A DNA stretch of 7,877 nucleotides from Pelagibacteraceae bacterium (GTDB lineage Bacteria > Pseudomonadota > Alphaproteobacteria > Pelagibacterales > Pelagibacteraceae): NCBI GenBank assembly GCA_002684895.1, contig NYVZ01000018.1, forward strand, positions 118,631 to 126,507, given 5' to 3'. Below, in pieces: positions 1 through 6,214 of the stretch. Positions within the stretch are counted from its first letter, which is position 1; each line of letters starts with the position of its first letter. The notes under the pieces were generated by a model, which saw only the letters and a program-made list of their open reading frames with translations, ran no database searches and was not told where the DNA came from. Position numbers and translations under genes: made by a program.

Positions 1-771
1 AAAAATATTTTTAATTACGACAAAACAAGAGATTTCCCAGAAATAGATGGTACGTCTAAACTTTCACCTTACTTATCATTTGGTGAAATTAGTGCTAAAG
101 AAATTTTTAATCAATACTCATTAATTGATAAAAAAAATATAGGCACAAGAAAATTTATAAACGAAATTGGCTGGAGAGAATTTGCATATCATTTAGTTTT
201 TCATTTTCCACAAATGTTAAAGAAAAATTTAAGAAAAAATTTTGATAATTTTCCGTGGTCATCAAATAAAAACCATTTAAAAAAATGGAAAGAAGGAAAA
301 ACAGGCTATCCAATAGTAGATGCGGCAATGAGACAGATGTATGAAATTGGGTGGATGCATAATAGATTAAGAATGGTTTCGGGTTCATTTTTAGTCAAAC
401 ATCTTAGAATTAATTGGATAGAGGGAGAAAAATATTTCAAAGACTCGTTACTTGATTATGATACAGCAAATAATGTTTCTGGATGGCAATGGATAGCCGG
501 CTGTGGTGCGGATGCTGCTCCATACTTTAGAATTTTTAATCCAATGACTCAAGGTGAAAAGTTTGATCCTAATGGAACGTTTGTAAAAAAATGGGTTCCT
601 GAATTAAATGCTTTGCCGAAAAAATTTATACATAAACCTTGGGAGTTACCAAATGAAGAAGCTTACAAAATAAATTTTAATTTAAAAAGAGATTATTACG
701 AACCAATTGTAAACCATGTTGAGGCAAGACAAGCTGCATTAAATGCATTTGAGCATACTAAAAACAAATGA
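1..771 (+). CDS. phrB: Deoxyribodipyrimidine (CPD) photolyase, class I, C-terminal part (5' truncated by window edge)
   Basis: This enzyme uses FADH- and blue light to split cyclobutane pyrimidine dimers in DNA. The frame is open from base 1, so 256 residues of the helical FAD domain are visible; the N-terminal antenna domain and the start lie outside the window. Numbering from the first visible codon, I see the FAD-contact stretch TSKLSPYLSFGEIS (18-31), the EIGWREF motif with E55 and W58 (E. coli E274, W277), GKTGYPIVDAAMRQ, HNRLRM, and GWQW followed by APYFRIFNP. All three electron-transfer tryptophans are present by spacing (W86, W139, W162; E. coli W306, W359, W382), as are W164 (W384) and N158 (N378, near flavin N5). 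This supports a working photolyase, not a cryptochrome-like relative. The E. coli residue matching was done from memory and by eye. The stop overlaps the next gene's start (ATGA, 4 bases), making it the visible first member of the operon. Confidence 0.93.
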   Translation, partial: KNIFNYDKTRDFPEIDGTSKLSPYLSFGEISAKEIFNQYSLIDKKNIGTRKFINEIGWREFAYHLVFHFPQMLKKNLRKNFDNFPWSSNKNHLKKWKEGKTGYPIVDAAMRQMYEIGWMHNRLRMVSGSFLVKHLRINWIEGEKYFKDSLLDYDTANNVSGWQWIAGCGADAAPYFRIFNPMTQGEKFDPNGTFVKKWVPELNALPKKFIHKPWELPNEEAYKINFNLKRDYYEPIVNHVEARQAALNAFEHTKNK

Positions 772-1982
772 AACAATTAATAATAATTGGATCTGGGATT
801 TCTGGACTAGCTTGCTCTTATTATTTAAGAAAAAAATTTAAAATTAAGATATTTGAACAAAATGATTATTTGGGTGGCCATACTCATACTCACCTTTTAG
901 AAAATGAAAAAATTCACTATGACAGTGGATTTATTGTTTTTAATGACAAAAATTATTCTAATTTTATAAAATTGATAAATGCCCTCCACGTTAAGTATCA
1001 AAAAAGTAATATGTCATTCTCGGTAACTAATGATAAAATTAATTATGAATGGGCTGGGAAAAATTTAAGAACAATTTTTGATATTAAAAATATTTTTACA
1101 ATACGTTACTTTAAGATCCTAAGAGACATAATTAGATTTTCAAAATTATGTGAAAACAGCCCATTAATCCATGATTATAGTTTAAAAAAATTTTTATACA
1201 AAAATAATTTTTCAAAAGAGTTTATAAATCTTTATTTGCTACCTATGTGCTCATCTATTTGGTCATCTGATCTAAAGGACATAAAAAATTATAATACCTC
1301 GTTTATTTTAAATTTTTTTAAAAATCATGGATTAAACAACATATTAACTAAAAGACCAACGTGGTATACAATTAAAAATGGTAGCAAATCTTATATAAAA
1401 AAAATAATCAAAATTGTTAAACCTAAAATATATTTAAACGAAAAGGTGATTAAAGTTGATCAGAAAAAAAAATATATAAAAACAATATGTAATAAAAAAT
1501 ATAATTATGATCACCTGATTTTTGCAAACCATACAAATCAAATTAAGCAAATATTAGACGGGCCTGAAAAAAAACAACTTAAACTTTTAAATGCAGTTAA
1601 ATATCAAAAAAATAATATCACAGTACATTCGGACCAAAATTTAATGCCTAAAAATTATAAAAACTGGTCTTCCTGGAATTATTTATACAGTAATAAAAAA
1701 CTAGTTTTAACATATTGGATGAATCTTTTACAAAAACTTTCATGTAAAAAAAATATTTTTGTAACACTAAACTATGATAAAATTAAAAAAGATAAAATTA
1801 TTAAAAAAATTTCATACGAACATCCATTGTTTACAAATCCCCTCTTGACAGTTGAAAAAATATCTAATGCCGCTCAGGGTATTAACAATATTTGGTTTTC
1901 AGGTGCATGGCTAGGTTATGGTTTTCACGAAGATGGTGTTAAATCAGCCTTAAAGGTAAGGGAATTAATTAATGCTAAATAA
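768..1982 (+). CDS. FAD-dependent amine-oxidase-like oxidoreductase (COG2907 type), probable lipid-modification enzyme
   Basis: This 404-residue predicted flavoprotein has an N-terminal Rossmann dinucleotide-binding site: G8-S-G10-I-S-G13, an acidic residue (E30) at the end of the second strand for the FAD ribose, then LGGHTHTH (35-42). Family-typical stretches follow: DSGFIVFND (52-60), MSFSV (82-86), LLPMCSSIWSS (157-167), SSWNYLY (301-307), TYWMNLLQ (315-322) and the C-terminal FAD-contact segment FSGAWLGYGFHEDG (377-390). Length is close to the family norm. There is no signal peptide or transmembrane segment, so it is probably cytoplasmic or membrane-peripheral. The family is usually annotated only as predicted NAD/FAD-binding protein or amine oxidase, but it sits repeatedly beside DUF1365 and Cfa-like genes, as here. 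I infer a desaturase- or oxidase-like step on acyl chains; the substrate cannot be read from sequence. It starts inside the photolyase stop (4 bases) and overlaps DUF1365 by 11 bases. Confidence 0.85.
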   Translation: MKQLIIIGSGISGLACSYYLRKKFKIKIFEQNDYLGGHTHTHLLENEKIHYDSGFIVFNDKNYSNFIKLINALHVKYQKSNMSFSVTNDKINYEWAGKNLRTIFDIKNIFTIRYFKILRDIIRFSKLCENSPLIHDYSLKKFLYKNNFSKEFINLYLLPMCSSIWSSDLKDIKNYNTSFILNFFKNHGLNNILTKRPTWYTIKNGSKSYIKKIIKIVKPKIYLNEKVIKVDQKKKYIKTICNKKYNYDHLIFANHTNQIKQILDGPEKKQLKLLNAVKYQKNNITVHSDQNLMPKNYKNWSSWNYLYSNKKLVLTYWMNLLQKLSCKKNIFVTLNYDKIKKDKIIKKISYEHPLFTNPLLTVEKISNAAQGINNIWFSGAWLGYGFHEDGVKSALKVRELINAK

Positions 1983-2718
1983 TTATTTGTGCGATACTGA
2001 AGTTTATCACTCGAGGCATTTACCATTTAAGAATTATTTTAATTATAAAATTTGTTCTATATTCTTTGATATAAAAAAAACTGAAAAGATAAATGTTTTT
2101 AAATTTTTATCGATTAATAAGTTTAATATATTTAGTATAAATTTTAATGATTATGGAAACATGAAAGGAAATTTATACTCTTTCATAATTAATAAATTAA
2201 AAAAAAAATATAATATAAAAAAAACTTACACTATACATTTGCTAACCTCCCCAAGGTTTTTTGGCTACATATTCAATCCAATATCAATATATTTTGTTAG
2301 TTATAAAAAGAAAATTGAGTATATCATTTATGAAGTTAGAAATACTCATCATGAAAAGCATATGTATTTTAAGAAGTTGAATTTAAAAAATATTAAAAAA
2401 CATAGTATAAATAAAAGATTATACGTATCTCCATTTTTAAAAATGAATCTAAAATATTTTTTTAGTGTTATCTTAAAAAAATCAGGTATCAAAATAGTGA
2501 TCAATGCATTAAGCAAAAAGGAAAGGCTTTATACTGGAATGAATATAAAGTTTGTTATTTTAAATGATAAAAATTTATTTCTTATGGCCCTTAAAAGATT
2601 GTTTTATGCACAAAAAATAATTATTATGATACATTTTCAAGCAATTAAAATATTATTCAAAAAGGGCAAATTTAATTTTAAAAGCAAAACAATTAAAAAT
2701 AATTTTAGTTATTCATGA
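1972..2718 (+). CDS. DUF1365 family protein (COG3496), function unknown
   Basis: This 248-residue protein of a family without an established biochemical role is recognisable from several conserved blocks. These are the N-terminal VYHSRHLPFKNYFNY (11-25), NDYG (59-62), LLTSPRFFGYIFNPISIYF (90-108), IYEVRNTHHEKHMY (119-132), KRLYVSPFLKMN (148-159) and the C-terminal IHFQAIKILFKKG (220-232). It is extremely lysine-rich, and its codons contain a run of ten A at 2199-2208. The C-terminal third has a hydrophobic, possibly amphipathic stretch (about 200-230) that could touch membrane; no classical signal peptide is seen. It lies between the FAD oxidoreductase and the Cfa-like methyltransferase, overlapping them by 11 and 4 bases. 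This conserved trio suggests an accessory role in the same phospholipid acyl-chain modification, perhaps substrate presentation or complex formation, but that is inference. Confidence 0.88.
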   Translation: MLNNYLCDTEVYHSRHLPFKNYFNYKICSIFFDIKKTEKINVFKFLSINKFNIFSINFNDYGNMKGNLYSFIINKLKKKYNIKKTYTIHLLTSPRFFGYIFNPISIYFVSYKKKIEYIIYEVRNTHHEKHMYFKKLNLKNIKKHSINKRLYVSPFLKMNLKYFFSVILKKSGIKIVINALSKKERLYTGMNIKFVILNDKNLFLMALKRLFYAQKIIIMIHFQAIKILFKKGKFNFKSKTIKNNFSYS

Positions 2719-3872
2719 TAAATTTTTTTAAAAAAATAGTCGAAAAAGAATTTGAAAAAATTTCATGGGGAAAAGTAAAATTTAACTTCAATAATTTACT
2801 TGAAAAAAAATATATAGGTAAAAGTGGTGATTTAGAATCAAACATTATTATAAATGATTATAGTGTGTTTAAGGATCTGGTGCTTAGAGGGGACCTTGGC
2901 TTTGCTGAGAGTTATATTGCAAAAAAATGGGATACTTCAAATTTAAATCATTTACTAAAAATTCTTTTAAAAAACCAACAATTAAAAAAAGATAAATGGA
3001 AGCCAAGTTTTTATAATAAAATTATTGAAAATGTTAATTTTATTTTAAAAAAAAATACAATAAACCAAGCTAAGAAAAATATTAGTTTTCATTATGATCT
3101 GGGAAACAATTTTTACAAGGAATGGCTCGATAATAGCATGACTTATTCTTCAGCTTTATTTAAAAATAAACAAATTACACTTCATGAGGCGCAGAAACAA
3201 AAATATAATTCTATATTGGAAAATTTAAATATAAATTCAAGAAGTGAAATCTGTGAAATTGGATGTGGCTGGGGTGGATTTATAAATCAATCAAAACAAA
3301 GAAATAAAGCTGTCAATATAGATGGATTTACAATTAGTAAAAATCAATATGGATATGCCAAATTAAATCATGAAAATATTTTTTTTGAAGATTATAGAAA
3401 AATAAACAAGAAATATAGTAACGTGGTATCCATTGAAATGTTTGAAGCAGTTGGAAAAAGATATTGGGAAACATATTTTAAAAAATTAAATGAATTACTT
3501 TTAAAAAATGGTACTGCTTGTTTACAAATTATTACAATTAATGAAGGTTCATTTTCAAAATACTTAAATAATGTAGACTTTATTCAAAAATATATATTTC
3601 CGGGGGGTATGCTTCCCACCAAAAATATTTTGCAAAAACTTTTTAAAGATAATGGTTTTAAATTGTATCATAAAATTTCATTTGGATATGATTATTCAAG
3701 GACTTTGTTGGAATGGAAAAAAAATTTTAATGGTGCTTGGCCAAAATTAAAAAGTTTAAATTTTGATGAAAAATTTAAAAGACTTTGGAATTATTATCTT
3801 GATTATTGCGAAACAGGCTTTTCATTAGATCATACTGATGTTACACAGTTTTTTATTAAAAAAATAAACTAA
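2715..3872 (+). CDS. Cyclopropane-fatty-acyl-phospholipid-synthase-like SAM methyltransferase
   Basis: This 385-residue enzyme of the Cfa / mycolic acid methyltransferase family (E. coli Cfa: 382) transfers the SAM methyl group to the double bond of an unsaturated acyl chain in membrane phospholipid. Visible features are GDLGFAESYIAKKW (59-72), FHYDLGNNFYKEWLD (125-139), the SAM motif EIGCGWGG (181-188), MFEAVG (242-247), KYIFPGGMLP (292-301) and DYSRTLLEW (326-334). By ungapped eye alignment to E. coli Cfa, three bicarbonate-site residues are kept (E244 for E239, I273 for I268, Y327 for Y317). Two are replaced: S146 for C139 and Q271 for H266. The adjacent FEHVG is FEAVG here. This places it in a divergent Cfa-like clade, so I withhold the symbol cfa; the product may be methyl-branched. 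R. sphaeroides UfaM, a methylase of furan fatty acid synthesis, is one candidate relative. It overlaps DUF1365 by 4 bases and cysteine synthase by 1 base (TAATG). Confidence 0.88.
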   Translation: MINFFKKIVEKEFEKISWGKVKFNFNNLLEKKYIGKSGDLESNIIINDYSVFKDLVLRGDLGFAESYIAKKWDTSNLNHLLKILLKNQQLKKDKWKPSFYNKIIENVNFILKKNTINQAKKNISFHYDLGNNFYKEWLDNSMTYSSALFKNKQITLHEAQKQKYNSILENLNINSRSEICEIGCGWGGFINQSKQRNKAVNIDGFTISKNQYGYAKLNHENIFFEDYRKINKKYSNVVSIEMFEAVGKRYWETYFKKLNELLLKNGTACLQIITINEGSFSKYLNNVDFIQKYIFPGGMLPTKNILQKLFKDNGFKLYHKISFGYDYSRTLLEWKKNFNGAWPKLKSLNFDEKFKRLWNYYLDYCETGFSLDHTDVTQFFIKKIN

Positions 3873-4870
3873 TGAAAAAACTATCTGTAATTGATTTAAT
3901 AGGGAATACACCACTTATATATTTAAAAAAACCATCTGAAATTAGTGGCTGCAATATTTTTGGTAAAGCTGAATTTCTAAATCCTGGCCAATCGGTTAAA
4001 GATCGGGCCGCATTATATATTATAAAAGATGCTTTAAAAAAAAATCTTCTGGAACCAGGGGGAACAATTGTTGAAGGGACAGCGGGTAATACAGGTATTG
4101 GTATTGCGATGGTGGCTAATTATTTTAATATAAATACAACAATCGTAATTCCAAATACTCAATCAGAAGAAAAAAAAGATGCATTAAAAAATTTAGGGGC
4201 AAGCTTAATTGAAGTAGATGCAGTGCCATATGCAAATCCAAAAAATTATGTAAAATACTCCAAAGATGTCTCAATAAAATTAGCAAAAGATAGTAAGAAA
4301 AAAGTTTATTGGGCTAATCAGTTTGACAATACAATAAATAAATTAGCGCATATTGAAACAACTGTGCCTGAAATTTTAAATCAAACTAATGGGTCTGTTG
4401 ATGCATTCATATGTTCTGTGGGTACCGGTGGAACATTGGCTGGAACCGCAGAAGGATTAAAGGAACAAAACAAAAATATAATAACTGGATTAAGTGATCC
4501 AAATGGCTCGGCATTATTTAATTTTATTAAAAAAAATGAACTTTCAGCATCTGGAGAGTCGATTACAGAAGGAATTGGAACTACAAGAATAACTGAAAAT
4601 TTTAAGGATGCGAAAATCGATGAAGCGTTTCAAATCGATGACCAATATGCTTTAGATCTAATATATGACCTTCTAAAAAATGAAGGATTAAGTTTGGGTC
4701 CGTCATCTGGAATAAATATTGCGGGTGCTATTGAAATGGGTAAAAAAATTGGTCCAAATAAAAATATTGTTACAATTTTGTGTGATTATGGTTCGAGATA
4801 TTCTTCAAAAATTTACAATAAAAGTTTTTTAAAATCAAAAGGATTTAATTTTCCAGATTGGATCTGTTAA
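3872..4870 (+). CDS. cysK: Cysteine synthase A (O-acetylserine sulfhydrylase), PLP-dependent
   Basis: This enzyme forms L-cysteine from O-acetyl-L-serine and sulfide in the cytoplasm, using PLP. The 332-residue protein begins with the family-typical IDLIGNTPLIYL (7-18). K43 in SVKDRAA is the predicted Schiff-base lysine, TAGNTG (70-75) the substrate loop, GTGGT (184-188) the PLP-phosphate loop and GPSSG (276-280) the site for the pyridine nitrogen. The substrate loop reads TAGNTG where E. coli CysK has TSGNTG; I regard this as a family variant. The SITEGIG (230-236) and C-terminal CDYGSRYSSKIYN (304-316) segments fit the CysK branch better than cystathionine beta-synthase, but related PLP lyases acting on other O-acyl amino acids cannot be excluded. 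Translation probably couples to the Cfa-like gene through TAATG. Its last 26 bases overlap, tail to tail, the GIY-YIG gene on the other strand. It could supply cysteine for methionine and SAM, but this link to the upstream methyltransferase is inference. Confidence 0.85.
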   Translation: MKKLSVIDLIGNTPLIYLKKPSEISGCNIFGKAEFLNPGQSVKDRAALYIIKDALKKNLLEPGGTIVEGTAGNTGIGIAMVANYFNINTTIVIPNTQSEEKKDALKNLGASLIEVDAVPYANPKNYVKYSKDVSIKLAKDSKKKVYWANQFDNTINKLAHIETTVPEILNQTNGSVDAFICSVGTGGTLAGTAEGLKEQNKNIITGLSDPNGSALFNFIKKNELSASGESITEGIGTTRITENFKDAKIDEAFQIDDQYALDLIYDLLKNEGLSLGPSSGINIAGAIEMGKKIGPNKNIVTILCDYGSRYSSKIYNKSFLKSKGFNFPDWIC

Positions 4871-5108
4871 ATTTGAATTTTAATTTTTTCCTTAGCTTGT
4901 AGTTTTTTTTTAACTTAAATTCCTCTTTCATAGCTACAGACTTAGAGTTATAATTTTTGTAATAAATTACTCTCCATTGGCGACCTCGAGTATATTTTGC
5001 ACCTTTATTGTTGTTGTGTAGCATTAATCTTTTTTTTAAATTGTCAGTATAACCAACATAGCTATGTTTATGGATATCAAGACTCATAAGCATATAAACC
5101 TTGAACAT
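4845..5108 (-). CDS. Small GIY-YIG domain protein (UPF0213 / COG2827-like predicted nuclease)
   Basis: This 87-residue single-domain protein has the GIY-YIG nuclease fold. The first half-motif is degenerate, VYM (4-6), followed by YVGYT (18-22) for the YIG half. The expected arginine is R27 (LKKRL), with H31 after it, GAKYTRGR (36-43), and a glutamate in AMKEEF (E62 or E63) that fits the metal-binding position. The C-terminus (from about 65) is a strongly basic tail rich in lysine. Stand-alone proteins of this family are short and common in bacteria. Some have DNA nuclease activity in vitro, and the cellular role is generally unclear. Nothing here (no intron, no linked homing site) suggests a homing endonuclease. 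It follows the enolase-superfamily gene after 20 bases and is likely the last gene of that operon. Its 3' end overlaps cysK by 26 bases on the opposite strand. An AAGGA sequence before the ATG supports this start. Confidence 0.85.
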   Translation of the reverse strand: MFKVYMLMSLDIHKHSYVGYTDNLKKRLMLHNNNKGAKYTRGRQWRVIYYKNYNSKSVAMKEEFKLKKNYKLRKKLKFKFNRSNLEN

Positions 5109-5112
5109 GTTA

Positions 5113-5118
5113 TTCCTT
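5113..5118 (-). promoter_or_regulatory. Shine-Dalgarno site for the GIY-YIG gene
   Basis: On the minus strand the bases read AAGGAAT, with AAGGA ending five bases before the ATG at 5108. This is the clearest ribosome-binding site in the window and lies in the only true intergenic gap (20 bases). It supports the chosen start and independent translation initiation of this last gene, unlike the overlapping genes elsewhere. Confidence 0.55.
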
Positions 5119-5128
5119 AAAAATTTTT

Positions 5129-6214
5129 CTAAAAGTTAAGATTAATACCAATGCCAGGTTTATCATTTAATATAAGTTTGCCATTTTTTATTTGTAAATT
5201 TTTTTTAAAAATTCTATCTCTAATTTTATTTTCCGTTACGTCAAATTCAAGAGGTACTTTTGATATTCCTGATATTAAATTGGCAGAAGCAAAAAAACCG
5301 GGTCCTGAGCCTAAATAATGAGGTGTTAGATATTTAATTTTTTTTTTATACTTTTTATAAATATACATAAAGCTGGTTATACCACCATATTTAGTTATAT
5401 CTGGTTGATAAAAATCAAAACATTGTTTATTAAGATATTTCATTACATCTTCTTCGCCGTAATGATTCTCGCCTGCAGATACATAGCTTAAAATATTTTT
5501 CTTTAAATTAAGCCATGATTTTATGCTACTATTGGCAATGATAGGCTCTTCAACCCAATAAAGTTTGCTAATTTTTTCCAAATTTGAAATTCTATTAATG
5601 GCTTCAAGCTCATTCCATGCTTGATTAGCATCAACCATAATGGTCTCGAAATTAAGTTTAGAGATAAGCTTTAAAAATTGCATGTCCTCCTCTTCTTTAA
5701 AACCAACTTTTATTTTAATATGTTTTAATTTTAATTTCTTTATACGGGGATAAAATTTATAAAAATTACTTTGTGTAAGTCCACTTGCGTACAAGGGTAT
5801 TTTAGAAGTAGGATTTTTAAATAAAATATTTCTCAGAGGTTTTTTTTTCAATTTTGCAAACAAATCCCAAGCGGCTAAATCTATTGCAGCAATACATTGA
5901 TTTATTGGTCCAAAATCTCCTGATTGAATGGTAATTTTTTTTGTTTTATCTTTAAGATATAAATGGAGTTGCTCTGGATGAAGAAATTCTAAATTTTTGA
6001 GCAATGGGTCAAAAAGATCAATAATATACTTGTCTCTATAATCTGCGGCAAAACTTGGCCAGTTACAAAAACCCTCGCCAAAACCAACTACCCCACTTTT
6101 GTCAATTAATTTTATAAAAAAACCAGATCTGTATTTCTGAGTTCCAAATGAGTTTTTTCTTGGTACTTTAAGTTTTTTTTTAACTATTATTGATTTAATT
6201 TTTTTTATTATCAT
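5129..6214 (-). CDS. Mandelate racemase / muconate lactonizing enzyme family protein (enolase superfamily, mandelate racemase subgroup)
   Basis: This 361-residue Mg2+-dependent enzyme would abstract a proton alpha to a carboxylate, giving acid-sugar dehydration or racemisation. The N-terminal capping domain (about 1-125) ends in IAAIDLAAWDL (108-118). The barrel then carries the full subgroup set: K167-x-K169, metal ligands D195 (VDAN), E222/E223 (WVEEP) and E249 (AGEN), the D272-H299 dyad (QPD, TPH) and E323 (LEF). Spacing is nearly that of Pseudomonas mandelate racemase (K164/K166, D195, E221, E247, D270, H297, E317), compared from memory. KxK plus a His-Asp dyad marks the mandelate racemase subgroup, not muconate cycloisomerase or o-succinylbenzoate synthase. 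The substrate is not readable; coupling to a tricarboxylate-type transporter suggests an imported hydroxy or sugar acid. The start lies inside the end of the TctA gene (20-base overlap), consistent with coupled translation. A run of ten T on the plus strand (5338-5347) falls in its codons just before H299. Confidence 0.88.
   Translation of the reverse strand: MIIKKIKSIIVKKKLKVPRKNSFGTQKYRSGFFIKLIDKSGVVGFGEGFCNWPSFAADYRDKYIIDLFDPLLKNLEFLHPEQLHLYLKDKTKKITIQSGDFGPINQCIAAIDLAAWDLFAKLKKKPLRNILFKNPTSKIPLYASGLTQSNFYKFYPRIKKLKLKHIKIKVGFKEEEDMQFLKLISKLNFETIMVDANQAWNELEAINRISNLEKISKLYWVEEPIIANSSIKSWLNLKKNILSYVSAGENHYGEEDVMKYLNKQCFDFYQPDITKYGGITSFMYIYKKYKKKIKYLTPHYLGSGPGFFASANLISGISKVPLEFDVTENKIRDRIFKKNLQIKNGKLILNDKPGIGINLNF

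Noticed and set aside
155..388. Open frame of 77 codons on the minus strand opposite the photolyase gene
   Set aside because: It lies wholly within a clearly recognised gene, has no family resemblance or ribosome-binding site, and its composition is what antisense reading of AT-rich coding DNA gives.
4845..5108. GIY-YIG gene as a homing endonuclease or mobile element remnant
   Set aside because: It is a stand-alone short domain of the common UPF0213 type, with its own ribosome-binding site and no intron, intein, repeats or target-site duplication around it.
5109..5128. AAAAATTTTT palindrome in the 20-base gap as a terminator
   Set aside because: There is no GC stem, and the palindrome is what AT-rich spacer gives by chance. 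It also sits upstream of a gene in the same operon.
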